DNA from: CAWVWD01 sp965662365 | GTDB taxonomy: Bacteria > Bacteroidota > Bacteroidia > Chitinophagales > Saprospiraceae | Assembly (NCBI GenBank): GCA_965662365.1 | Contig: CBFIHR010000004.1 | Coordinates: 47,438-111,437, forward strand | DNA: 64,000 nucleotides | Reading direction: 5' to 3' | Shown here: piece after piece, positions 25,209 through 32,860 of the stretch | Position numbering within the stretch: position 1 is the stretch's first letter | How the letters are laid out: every line of letters begins with the position of its first letter | The notes under the pieces: model-generated | Seen by the model: the letters and a program-made list of their open reading frames with translations, nothing else | Told to the model about the DNA's origin: nothing | The model's database searches: none | Program-made: the position numbers and the translations under genes

Positions 25209-26477
25209 TTAGATAACATCTTGATCTACCGCCAATTTTTGAGCGTCGTCTTTTGGTGGTACATCATATTTTTCCATAGATTCCTCAAAGTCAATTGCGA
25301 TTAACTTACTTCCTAACCAAATAGAAACAATTGTCATTGCGACGGCAACATAGCCGACCCAATTATAATTCAATAATGTACCCGTTGCTTCGTCTTCAAC
25401 GACAATAGCTCCCGCAATCATTGAAGCTAAGGCTAAGGCTAATTCATTTGCTGATGAACGCAAACTCATAAAACCTGCTCGATTTTCACTTTTTACGACT
25501 GAAGTCACCATCGTTGTAGCAGGCACAGAACGACCACTCGAAGTAATAAAAAATAAAGTCGTCACCATCAAAGCAATCACAATCGAAACGGCAGGTAAAT
25601 GTGTAATTAATAAAATTGGTATAATTGCTAAAGTTCCCATAACTATAAAAACTTGTTTGTGTCCACGCTTATCCGCTAATTTTCCAAAAAAAGGCAATGT
25701 GAAAAAGGTCGCTAATCCACCAATAAAATAAATATAGGAAACATCAATATCCGAAAATCCGACATTACGAATCATATAAGGTGCGATGAATGGAATAATC
25801 GTAAAGTGTCCTAACATCATCAACATTGTAAAACCCAAGGCTCGCAGCTGATTTGGATTTCGGAATATTCCAATAATGTTGTCTAAGGCTTTCAGTCGTT
25901 CATGTGCAGTGTCCAAATGTTGTCGCATCGATGGAAACTTCAAGATCGTTACAATGACCATAATTGCTGAAATGCCACCAACTGCCAAAAATGGCATTTC
26001 CCAACTGAAAGAAGCCGCTAAATATAATCCGAAAGGAACGCCCACAACACTTGCTGTCGAAAAAGCCATCATAATGTAACCCATCGCCGTCGCTCGACGA
26101 TGCAACGGAACCGCATCGGCAACAATTGATAAAATTAGACTCGCTAAGATACCACCGAAAACTCCAGTTAAACTTCGTAGAACAAGGAATATCATATAAT
26201 TTGGCGAGAAAGCACAGGCAAACGTAGCGACCGTAAAACCAATATAGCCAGTAAGTAAAGCTGTTTTTCTATCAAATTTATCTAAAAAAAAGGCACTGAT
26301 GATTCCTGTAACGAAAGCGGCAATTGCATAAGAAGAGACAATTAAGCTGAACTGTTGCGGTGAAATATCGAAAGTTTGCATCAATATCGAGCCTAAAGGC
26401 ATGATAATCATGAAATCTAAAATATGCGTAAATTGAATAGTTGCTAAGATGAATAGTAATAACCGTTCACTTTTCAT
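25209..26477 (-). CDS. MFS transporter
   Basis: 422 aa with 12 predicted membrane helices. The first helices read FTHILDFMIIMPLGSILMQTF, and the signature loop 2-3 is FFLDKFDRKTALLTGYIGF, matching the MFS G-x-x-x-D-R/K-x-G-R-K/R motif in modified form. A second copy of that loop (GKLADKRGHKQVFIVMG) begins the C-terminal half, as usual. The closest named group by general pattern is the AraJ/drug:H+ antiporter-1 type, but the substrate cannot be read from sequence. The soluble C-terminal tail (EKYDVPPKDDAQKLAVDQDVI) is cytoplasmic. It is monocistronic. Confidence 0.85.
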   Translation of the reverse strand: MKSERLLLFILATIQFTHILDFMIIMPLGSILMQTFDISPQQFSLIVSSYAIAAFVTGIISAFFLDKFDRKTALLTGYIGFTVATFACAFSPNYMIFLVLRSLTGVFGGILASLILSIVADAVPLHRRATAMGYIMMAFSTASVVGVPFGLYLAASFSWEMPFLAVGGISAIMVIVTILKFPSMRQHLDTAHERLKALDNIIGIFRNPNQLRALGFTMLMMLGHFTIIPFIAPYMIRNVGFSDIDVSYIYFIGGLATFFTLPFFGKLADKRGHKQVFIVMGTLAIIPILLITHLPAVSIVIALMVTTLFFITSSGRSVPATTMVTSVVKSENRAGFMSLRSSANELALALASMIAGAIVVEDEATGTLLNYNWVGYVAVAMTIVSIWLGSKLIAIDFEESMEKYDVPPKDDAQKLAVDQDVI

Positions 26478-27130
26478 TAGTTTGGAATTTCGATTTAAAC
26501 AAGTGTAACGGTCGCCATTTGTAATAGTTCAGTTTGGATAGAAACGAAAGGGCCATAAAGAGAAAAGGCGATAACATTGTTATCGCTTTTCATTTACACA
26601 AAATACAAAACCCAGTTTTTTTAATGATTTTTGATATATCTTGAATTTGAGTTGCCTCAAATTGTATCATTTGCTTGTTACAATCTTATTCTAGAAAATA
26701 ATGTGCCAAAATATTATTATTTACTCATTTTTTGAAAATTATCGGCACTTGCTTTTGTAGAATAATAGATTAGAAACCTCTGATAAAATATTTTGAATCA
26801 CAAAAGACCCAAAATACAAGAGTTACATTATTTTATATCCCGAAGTATCCGGATTGTAACTATTATGTCTTCCAAAAGTATTTCAATAATCAATTTTAGA
26901 CATAAAAATTCTATTTTCCTACTTTTTTAGGTATAAATAGGTATGAAAACGGGGTTTAGTGGCGTTTATAGCGTTTTGAAGCAAACATAGAAAACCAATT
27001 TTTAATAAAGCCACAACGATTTTTAATCAATCTCAATCGAAATCATTAATTTTAAGTTTTAGAAAATGAATGAGCGTTTTGACTTATAAATTAGAAAGTT
27101 TTAACTCACAATTCGTAACACGAAAAAATC
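26478..27130. other. Divergent intergenic region, 653 bp
   Basis: Between MFS (minus) and HIT (plus). It contains a terminator-like hairpin at 26563-26590 with no gene reading into it and a second small hairpin at 26644-26663 (aatttgag/ctcaaatt, 4-nt loop). No ORF or known RNA is recognised. A short unannotated transcript ending at the first hairpin is possible. Confidence 0.45.
26563..26590. terminator. Orphan terminator-like hairpin between divergent genes
   Basis: The core gcgataac / gttatcgc stem has a 3-nt loop, extended by A/T pairs to aaaa...tttt on both sides. It looks like the other terminators in the window but lies upstream of both flanking genes. Confidence 0.5.
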
Positions 27131-27532
27131 ATGGCAAGTATTTTTACCAAAATTGTAAACGGAGAGATTCCATCGTATAAAATAGCAGAAACAGCCGATT
27201 ATTATGCATTTTTAGACATTCGACCGCTGATGAAGGGGCATACTTTGGTAATACCAAAAGTAGAAGTTGATTATATTTTTGACTTAGAAGATGAGGTATT
27301 AAAAGGGTTGATGGCTTTCGCCAAAAAAGTCGCCAAAGCTATTGAGAAAACTATTGAGTGTAATCGAATTTCAGTTGGTGTTTTTGGCTTAGAAGTACCG
27401 CATGCACACGTACACTTGATTCCAATGAATACGATGCGAGATGTTAACTTTACTAAAAATCCATTACAATTATCCAGAGAGGAGTTTGAAGAAATCGCAG
27501 CAGCAATTCAGGAGAATTTTATCAACGAGTAG
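27131..27532 (+). CDS. HIT family hydrolase/nucleotidyltransferase
   Basis: 133 aa. Opens with the family block SIFTKIVNGEIPSYKIAE, and RPLMKGHTLVIPK, and carries the histidine triad HAHVHLIP (H91, H93, H95; the second-last His-to-x-x region binds the alpha-phosphate). HIT proteins hydrolyse nucleotide phosphoramidates or dinucleotides; this branch resembles bacterial HinT. Cytoplasmic. It shares a terminator with the convergent HU gene. Confidence 0.9.
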   Translation: MASIFTKIVNGEIPSYKIAETADYYAFLDIRPLMKGHTLVIPKVEVDYIFDLEDEVLKGLMAFAKKVAKAIEKTIECNRISVGVFGLEVPHAHVHLIPMNTMRDVNFTKNPLQLSREEFEEIAAAIQENFINE

Positions 27533-27594
27533 AACCAAACTTTCGGTTTGTAATGAACCTTGACGACAGATAGATCCGTCGTTCTACAAACAAA

Positions 27595-27628
27595 AAAGGC
27601 TTCTTCACTAAATAAGAAGAAGCCCTTT
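27595..27628. terminator. Bidirectional terminator (HIT / HU)
   Basis: aaaggcttcttc / gaagaagcccttt stem around a 9-nt loop, with A/T flanks on both sides, between the convergent HIT and HU genes. Confidence 0.85.
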
Positions 27629-27646
27629 GTTGTATGTTCAATCTTG

Positions 27647-27961
27647 TTACTTTTTACTCGCCTTCATAGCAGCTTTTAATTCATCGCTATCTACAGCACC
27701 AGATAATTCTTTGCCTGGCTTGAATTTAGCAACAACCTTAGAAGGAATGTCAATAGTTTCGTTTGGTTTACGAGGGTTTCTACCTGTACGAGCCTCACGA
27801 TATGATAGTGAGAATGTACCGAAACCAACAAGTGTTACCTTATCGCCTGATTTTAAAGAGTCTGTTACTGCATTGAGCACAGCATTTAAAGCATCAGTAG
27901 CTTGAGTTTTTGTTAAACTTGCGTCTTCCGCAATTTTGTTTATTAAATCTCCTTTATTCAT
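27647..27961 (-). CDS. hup: HU family DNA-binding protein
   Basis: 104 aa. Full HU/IHF fold: MNKGDLINKIAEDASLTKTQATDALNAVL dimerisation helices, the glycine turn VGFGTFSLS, the beta-arm RTGRNPRKPNETIDIP with the DNA-intercalating Pro, and AKFKPGKEL. The C-terminus has an extra Ala/Lys helix (SDELKAAMKASKK), giving a slightly longer form than E. coli HU. It compacts and bends DNA as a dimer. It is driven by one of the clearest Bacteroidota promoters in the window (28018-28048). Confidence 0.95.
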   Translation of the reverse strand: MNKGDLINKIAEDASLTKTQATDALNAVLNAVTDSLKSGDKVTLVGFGTFSLSYREARTGRNPRKPNETIDIPSKVVAKFKPGKELSGAVDSDELKAAMKASKK

Positions 27962-28017
27962 GTGAATTGATTTAAAATGATTGATTCAAATATTTTTATC
28001 TTATAAAAGAGTCCACA

Positions 28018-28048
28018 CAAATTTAGAGGCTTTTTCCACAAAAGCAAA
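28018..28048 (-). promoter_or_regulatory. Promoter of the HU gene
   Basis: On the minus strand TTTG (28045-28048), 19 bp spacer, TAAATTTG (28018-28025). This is an exact -33/-7 match for the Bacteroidota primary sigma factor, with a leader of about 50 nt to the ATG. Confidence 0.75.
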
Positions 28049-28164
28049 TGATACCAAAGGACACAGATCGTTTTAGACTTTTTTCAGACGATTATTTTAC
28101 AATAAAAACAGATTTCAGCAAGATATTTGCTCTTTTTAAGCTAAAAATTACCGAAGACCTTCAT

Positions 28165-28196
28165 TTTGATAGAATAAATTTAAAAAGTTATCTTTG
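28165..28196 (+). promoter_or_regulatory. Promoter of the small basic lipoprotein gene
   Basis: TTTG (28165-28168), 20-bp spacer, TATCTTTG (28189-28196), with the start codon about 54 bp downstream. Exact consensus in both elements, which supports the small gene at 28250 as real. Confidence 0.75.
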
Positions 28197-28249
28197 AACA
28201 AATAATCGGTAAAATTGGTAAAATAGAAAAATAACGAAGTTTTAAAATA

Positions 28250-28537
28250 ATGCTTATGAAACGTTTATTAATAATAGTGTTGACGCTGACACTCGCCGTC
28301 TCTTTAAATTCTTGCGGATTGTTCCAACGACCTGCCAAATGTGCAGCATATGATAATATACATGCGAAGACTGATAAAAAAGGGCAGTTTAAAAAATCAA
28401 AAACAAAATCCCATCTTTTTCCGACCGATATGAATACTAAAGGCAAAAAGAAGCGGATGAAAAAGCGAAAGAAGATTGATAGACGACAAATGAATAAGCG
28501 GGCAATGGACAAGAGGAAAAAGTATAGAAGAAGGTAA
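28250..28537 (+). CDS. Small lipoprotein with very basic C-terminal tail
   Basis: 95 aa (93 if the second ATG at 28256 is used). Lipoprotein signal with lipid Cys in LNSCGLFQ (about residue 22), followed by a short Cys-containing stretch (PAKCAAYDNIH) and then a strongly basic tail (KKRMKKRKKIDRRQMNKRA, ending RKKYRRR), more than half Lys/Arg. No family recognised. A consensus promoter upstream and a perfect terminator downstream make it a real monocistronic gene. The basic tail suggests binding to an anionic partner such as LPS, nucleic acid or acidic glycans; this is inference. Confidence 0.7.
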   Translation: MLMKRLLIIVLTLTLAVSLNSCGLFQRPAKCAAYDNIHAKTDKKGQFKKSKTKSHLFPTDMNTKGKKKRMKKRKKIDRRQMNKRAMDKRKKYRRR

Positions 28538-28551
28538 TCAAGTATTTTTTT

Positions 28552-28595
28552 ATGATGAACCTATAAGGTTTTTTAATACCTTATAGGTTCATCAT
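28552..28595. terminator. Bidirectional terminator
   Basis: An 18-bp perfect stem (28552-28569 with 28578-28595, core gaacctataaggt) with an AT-rich 8-nt loop. It serves the small lipoprotein gene and the convergent ABC permease gene. Confidence 0.85.
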
Positions 28596-28670
28596 CAATA
28601 AGTTATAAAAGGAATTATTATGTTTATTGATATGTATGCTTGTAACAGACTTATAAAATAATCTGTTAGG

Positions 28671-29909
28671 TTACTCATACCGTAAGGCTTCAATCGGGTC
28701 TAATTCAGCCGCCTTCATCGCTGGATACAACCCAGAAACTAAACCAACGATTAAACAAATAACGACTCCAACAATCATCCACAACCAAGGAATCACAAAC
28801 GAACCGCCCGTCGCAAATGAAACCGCATTTCCGATTCCAATCCCTAAGAAAATACCAATTAAGCCCCCAACTTGACAAATCACAACGGCTTCGGTCAAAA
28901 ACTGAGACAATATCGCTTTACTACTCGCTCCCAAGGCTTTACGAATACCAATTTCACGGGTACGCTCGGTCACCGAAACCAGCATAATATTCATCAGACC
29001 AATTGCCGCACCAAGTAACGTAATCAAACCAATCAAAATCGTCGCCAAACGTAAAGTCGAAGTATTCTCTTCTAATAGGTTGAATAAACTATCACTTTTC
29101 TGAATTTCAAAATCATTTTTCTCACCGATACGAATTTTACGAATATTTCGAAAAGTCGAAATCGTAGAAGCCGTTGCAGCTTCCATATCTTTAGCGTCTT
29201 TTACTGCTACGGTTAGATTGTAAGAATTAGTTTGTGAACCATAATATCGCTTCACATTCAATAAGGGCAACATCACGATTTTGTCACCGCTTTGACTCAT
29301 GGTCGAACCTTTTGATTCTAAGATTCCAATCACTCGATATTTGATGTTTCTAATAGAAATAGTAGAATTTAAGGCTTTTTCCATATTTTCGTCAAATAGC
29401 AAGTTGACAATATCTTGCCCGATAATTGCAACACTCTGTCCATTCTCAATTTCTGTATTTGTGAAATTTCGACCCATTTCGACATTATAGCCAGCAACGC
29501 CCAGATAATATTCATCTGCACCATACACAATGACATTTGGGTTTGTGGTTTCCAAACCATTTCGTACCGTTGCCAGACTTGTTCCCATTGCAGAAACGGA
29601 AACTGTCGCCGGAAAATTTAAGCGTTCCTTAAATTCTATCGCTTGACGATAATCAATTGATTTACCGACTTTTTGACGATTGCGAGGCCCGCCACCTCGA
29701 ATTCCCTGGCCCGCAGGAACAATATTAAACGTATTTGCCCCCATGCTTGATAAGTTGGAGTTCAAAGACGCATAAACACTATCTAAAGCAGTTAAAATCC
29801 CTACTAAAGCCATAATACCTACCGCAATAATTAGGAACGTCAACGCAGCTCTCAAAAAATTAGAGCGAATCGAATCCAGTGCAATCCTTATATTTTCTAA
29901 AAAATTCAC
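28671..29909 (-). CDS. MacB-like ABC transporter permease (FtsX family)
   Basis: 412 aa. Begins with MNFLENIRIALDSIRSNFLRAALTFLIIAVG, the usual MacB/LolC-type start, with a first membrane helix at about 22-42. A large periplasmic MacB-PCD domain (about 45-270) is followed by three helices and an FtsX domain with the motif RTREIGIRKALGASSKAIL (about 315-333), ending YPAMKAAELDPIEALRYE. The family moves lipoproteins, antibiotics or peptides with a separate ATPase and often a periplasmic adaptor. No ATPase or adaptor gene is adjacent, so its partners are elsewhere. Confidence 0.9.
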   Translation of the reverse strand: MNFLENIRIALDSIRSNFLRAALTFLIIAVGIMALVGILTALDSVYASLNSNLSSMGANTFNIVPAGQGIRGGGPRNRQKVGKSIDYRQAIEFKERLNFPATVSVSAMGTSLATVRNGLETTNPNVIVYGADEYYLGVAGYNVEMGRNFTNTEIENGQSVAIIGQDIVNLLFDENMEKALNSTISIRNIKYRVIGILESKGSTMSQSGDKIVMLPLLNVKRYYGSQTNSYNLTVAVKDAKDMEAATASTISTFRNIRKIRIGEKNDFEIQKSDSLFNLLEENTSTLRLATILIGLITLLGAAIGLMNIMLVSVTERTREIGIRKALGASSKAILSQFLTEAVVICQVGGLIGIFLGIGIGNAVSFATGGSFVIPWLWMIVGVVICLIVGLVSGLYPAMKAAELDPIEALRYE

Positions 29910-29926
29910 TTTTGTATGGTTAATGA

Positions 29927-29978
29927 GTTGCGAGTTGCGTGTTAGAAGTTATTAAACTCGCAACACGCAACTCGCAAC
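29927..29978. repeat. Inverted 7-nt word repeat (gagttgc)
   Basis: A 17-bp perfect inverted repeat: left arm 29927-29943, right arm 29962-29978, loop 18 nt. Each arm is built of heptamers in one register: gagttgc, gagttgc, gtgttag on the left and (opposite strand) gttgcga, gttgcgt, gttgcga on the right. It sits between the inositol monophosphatase gene and the permease gene, both minus strand, and would fold as a strong RNA stem in any read-through transcript. Confidence 0.8.
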
Positions 29979-30059
29979 AATTTCTATAAAAGTAAGATTG
30001 TTTGTATTGATACCGCAACTTAATAGAAGCATTGCCCCATTTTTACGATTAATGATAAA

Positions 30060-30878
30060 TTAGTTGTTCTCGGATTGAACATAGAATCCATACACCAAGG
30101 CTTGTAATTCTTTCGCAATATTCGGGTTTGTAGCAATGATTTCTTTACCATAAAGATAGTTTTGAGTGCCACGAAAATCCTGAACAATGCCGCCAGCTTC
30201 TTTCACAATACAAATACCGGCAGCAACGTCCCAGGCTTTGAGGTTCACTTCATAAAAACCATCTAAACGACCCGCCGCAACATACGCCAAATCTAAAGCC
30301 GCTGCTCCCATTCGTCGCAGTCCTCGAGCATTGTACAAGAAGTAATATAATGATTCCGACACTTTTTCCATTGCAGTATATTGACTGTACGGAAAACCCA
30401 TGCCTAAGACTGATTGTAAAATATTTTCCGATTGACTCACTTGTATCGGTTTATCATTTAGGAATGCTCCCTGTTGCATTACTGCAAAATAACAATCGGA
30501 ACGCATCACATCTTGAATAATACCGATAACCGGTTCTTCTTCGTGAACCAAAGCAACGCTGATCGCAAAATGTGGAATTCCGTGTAGAAAATTCGTTGTA
30601 CCGTCCAAAGGGTCGATTATCCAGTAATATTCACTGATTTTATTTTCAATCGTAGATTCTTCTGTTACAAAAGTAGCTTCGGACAAAATAGACGATAAGC
30701 CCTTGACCAGTTGTTGTTCTGCCGTTTTATCCACATAACTCACCAAATCATTCAACCCTTTGTCCTCAATCGCTGACTCTGATACATTACCAAATTCTGT
30801 TTTTATAAATTCGGAGACATTTAAAATAATTTTTTTCGCTTCTATAGATATTTTTAATAATTCTTGTGATGTGAGCAT
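30060..30878 (-). CDS. suhB: Inositol monophosphatase family protein (SuhB-like)
   Basis: 272 aa. Mg2+-dependent phosphatase fold with the metal motifs VTEEST (E73/E74), WIIDPLDGTTNF (D89, D92, G93, T94) and WDVAAGICIVKEAGG in the C-terminal third. Acts on inositol-1-phosphate or related sugar phosphates; in E. coli the same family member SuhB also assists rRNA antitermination with Nus factors. Length is normal. It is upstream of the ABC permease gene on the same strand, separated by a strong inverted repeat, so they are probably separate transcripts. The substrate is not determined by the sequence. Confidence 0.88.
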   Translation of the reverse strand: MLTSQELLKISIEAKKIILNVSEFIKTEFGNVSESAIEDKGLNDLVSYVDKTAEQQLVKGLSSILSEATFVTEESTIENKISEYYWIIDPLDGTTNFLHGIPHFAISVALVHEEEPVIGIIQDVMRSDCYFAVMQQGAFLNDKPIQVSQSENILQSVLGMGFPYSQYTAMEKVSESLYYFLYNARGLRRMGAAALDLAYVAAGRLDGFYEVNLKAWDVAAGICIVKEAGGIVQDFRGTQNYLYGKEIIATNPNIAKELQALVYGFYVQSENN

Positions 30879-31098
30879 TTTTTTATTTTTTGTTTTAACT
30901 AATTGATTTTTAGTTAGTTAAGGTAACATGTTTAATGAATGTTATTTGATTGAAAACAATTTTAATTAGGATTGATTGAAAAAATCAATTTTTTTTGAAA
31001 AAAAAATATCTGTTGTGTGATTATTGAAATTAGCTGACGACTAAGGTGTGTAATTTCAATAAGGGAATTATAATCAATTTAAAAAAAATACAAAAGTG

Positions 31099-31128
31099 TT
31101 TGATTTTTGTTTAGAATAATTATCTTTA
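31099..31128 (+). promoter_or_regulatory. Candidate promoter of the acidic lipoprotein gene
   Basis: TTTG (31099-31102), 18-bp spacer, TATCTTTA (31121-31128; last base off consensus), 52 bp before the ATG. Confidence 0.4.
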
Positions 31129-31180
31129 TACTAAAATTGAACATTTTGTTAATTATTAAACTATCAAACTTTCTATTATT

Positions 31181-31429
31181 ATGAAAAAATTAATGTCTTT
31201 ATTAGTTGCAGTTGCATTAGTTGCATTTATGACTGCATGTGGTGGTGGTGAAGAAGCTGCTCAAGATACTACACAACAAACAGAACAAGCTGAGCAACCT
31301 GCTGAAGAAACAGTTGAGCAAACTGAGCAAACTGAGCAAGCTGCTGAGGGAACAGAAGAAGCTGCTGAAGGAACTGAGCAAGCTGCTGAAGAAACTGAGC
31401 AGACTGTTGAAGAAACTGAAGGAGAGTAA
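31181..31429 (+). CDS. Acidic low-complexity lipoprotein
   Basis: 82 aa. Clear lipoprotein signal with lipid Cys20 (AFMTACGGGEE), after which the protein is made almost only of Glu, Gln, Ala and Thr (e.g. EQTEQTEQAAEGTEEAAEGT), with no hydrophobic core. The DNA is an imperfect repeat of gaagctgctgaa-like units. It is expected to be an extended, negatively charged tether in the periplasm or at the surface. Function unknown. A promoter-like element precedes it and a strong terminator follows 20 bp after the stop, so it is a genuine single-gene unit. Confidence 0.75.
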   Translation: MKKLMSLLVAVALVAFMTACGGGEEAAQDTTQQTEQAEQPAEETVEQTEQTEQAAEGTEEAAEGTEQAAEETEQTVEETEGE

Positions 31430-31449
31430 TCTTTACGATTCTTATAGAA

Positions 31450-31482
31450 AAAATCCCGTCTAAGTTCGCTTAGATGGGATTT
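31450..31482 (+). terminator. Terminator of the acidic lipoprotein gene
   Basis: aaatcccgtctaag / cttagatgggattt stem with one G-T wobble and a TTCG tetraloop (31465-31468), then a T-run. Strong. Confidence 0.9.
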
Positions 31483-31549
31483 TTTAGTTTATAGAAGATA
31501 AAAGCCAGGTTTTAAACCTCGAAATGGTAAAATACTCGACAACAAAAAA

Positions 31550-31577
31550 AGGCATTAACTCCGTAGAATCAATGCCT
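31550..31577 (-). terminator. rplS terminator
   Basis: aggcatt / aatgcct stem (31550-31556 with 31571-31577), extended by weaker inner pairs, followed on the minus strand by TTTTTTTG, 24 bp beyond the rplS stop. Confidence 0.7.
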
Positions 31578-31600
31578 GTAAAATATTTATAATCTTTAAA

Positions 31601-31960
31601 CTACTTCTTTCTGATAGTTTGCTTCTCTTTAATACGAGCTTTCTTACCTACTAATTCACGTAAGTAATATAATCTCGAACGACGAACTTTACCGTGTTTG
31701 TTTATTTTAACTTCAGCGATATTTGGTGAGTTGAAAGGAAAGACACGCTCTACACCAACACCGTTGGACATTTTACGCACTGTAAAAGTCTTCGTCATAC
31801 CTTTACCAGAGATTTGAATAACATCTCCTCTAAAATCCTGAATACGTTCTTTGCTACCTTCGATAATCTTATAACTTACAGTTACATTATCTCCTGCACG
31901 GAAATCAGGGTAATTTGATTCCTTTGTAAGTTGTTCCTCAACGTATTTTAAAAGTTCCAT
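31601..31960 (-). CDS. rplS: 50S ribosomal protein L19
   Basis: 119 aa. Full L19: N-terminal helix ELLKYVEEQL, then FRAGDNVTVSYKIIEGSKERIQ, FRGDVIQISGKG, GVGVERVFPFNSP and KVRRSRLYYLRELVGKKARI. Located at the 30S-50S interface of the ribosome. It is monocistronic here (in many bacteria it follows trmD), with its own consensus promoter 86-118 bp upstream, an 80-nt leader holding a hairpin, and a terminator. Confidence 0.97.
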   Translation of the reverse strand: MELLKYVEEQLTKESNYPDFRAGDNVTVSYKIIEGSKERIQDFRGDVIQISGKGMTKTFTVRKMSNGVGVERVFPFNSPNIAEVKINKHGKVRRSRLYYLRELVGKKARIKEKQTIRKK

Positions 31961-31979
31961 TTTTAATGTATTTTATAAA

Positions 31980-32016
31980 GTTATCAACGTCAATTAGTTA
32001 CATTATGATTGATAAC
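31980..32016 (-). promoter_or_regulatory. Leader hairpin of rplS
   Basis: gttatcaa / ttgataac, an 8-bp stem around a 21-nt loop within the predicted rplS 5' leader, 20 bp before the ATG. Ribosomal protein leaders are often autoregulatory, so this is a candidate; the role is inference. Confidence 0.4.
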
Positions 32017-32045
32017 TGAAAAGTCGTTTTCAAAAAATGCGAGGG

Positions 32046-32078
32046 CAAAGGTAAGAAATAATTTTTGTTTATAACAAA
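32046..32078 (-). promoter_or_regulatory. Promoter of rplS
   Basis: Minus strand TTTG (32075-32078), 21-bp spacer, TACCTTTG (32046-32053). Exact consensus elements; predicted leader about 80 nt. Confidence 0.75.
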
Positions 32079-32164
32079 GTTTTTTTTAGATGATTTTTCA
32101 TAAATCTAAAAAATATCGGATTTTTATCTTTTTACTAAAGATAACTGTCAAAATTCTTCTAATT

Positions 32165-32860
32165 ATGAAATCTAAAATCGCTTTATGGTGCTTTTTTGTG
32201 ATCGCTTTCGCAGAACTTTATGGTGAAGTACTTCAGAACGTAAAAATTATATATTTCACAAAACCATTATTGATGATAAGTTTATCGACTTATTTTTTCT
32301 GTTCTACCATTCAAAATCGTAGTCATTTTTCAATATTTCTATTATTAGGGCTAATATTTTCTATCGGAGGCGATACTTTTTTGATGTTTGACGGCAGCCT
32401 TTATTTTATGCTTGGTTTAGGTTGTTTTCTGATAACTCACGTACTGTACATTGTTGCATTTCTAAAATACGAATCGTTATCGAAAGGTCTTATTCGACAA
32501 AAAATAGGGCTTGTTTTCCCTTTCTTGCTTTATCTTGTCGGAATATTATCGTATTTGTGGCAAGATTTAGGTGATATGATGATTCCTGTAATCATTTATA
32601 GTACTGTTATTTGCCTAATGTCTATCACCGCTCTTAATTTAAAACTAACCTTACCAAAAGGTGTTTTTACAATGCTTTTTAGCGGTGTTTTATTATTTAT
32701 GTTTTCGGACTCTATTATTGCACTCACTAAGTTTAAGCATGACACTTTGACTATTCCGTATCATCATGTAGTGATTATGACGACTTATATTATGGCACAA
32801 TATCTAATAGTAGAAAGTACAATTATGATTAACCGTGATATTTCGAAGGCATTAGTCTGA
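32165..32860 (+). CDS. YhhN (TMEM86/lysoplasmalogenase) family membrane protein
   Basis: 231 aa from the ATG at 32165. The frame is open from 32090, but that would add 25 unlikely residues and start close to the divergent rplS promoter. About 8 membrane helices; family-typical features are the first helix with FAELYGEVL, the KPLLMISL segment in helix 2, and IGGDTFLMFD (about 75-84, Gly-Gly-Asp with acidic residues in the membrane). Eukaryotic TMEM86 members hydrolyse the vinyl-ether bond of lysoplasmalogens; the bacterial role is not settled. Its last codons overlap the convergent HNH gene by 9 bp. Confidence 0.78.
   Translation: MKSKIALWCFFVIAFAELYGEVLQNVKIIYFTKPLLMISLSTYFFCSTIQNRSHFSIFLLLGLIFSIGGDTFLMFDGSLYFMLGLGCFLITHVLYIVAFLKYESLSKGLIRQKIGLVFPFLLYLVGILSYLWQDLGDMMIPVIIYSTVICLMSITALNLKLTLPKGVFTMLFSGVLLFMFSDSIIALTKFKHDTLTIPYHHVVIMTTYIMAQYLIVESTIMINRDISKALV

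Noticed and set aside
28180..28512. 110-codon minus-strand frame opposite the small basic lipoprotein gene
   Set aside because: It is the complement of a gene with an exact promoter, signal peptide and terminator on the plus strand.
31239..31463. Second plus-strand frame rich in Lys/Leu inside the acidic lipoprotein gene
   Set aside because: Shadow frame of the repetitive coding sequence; it lacks a signal and extends into the terminator.
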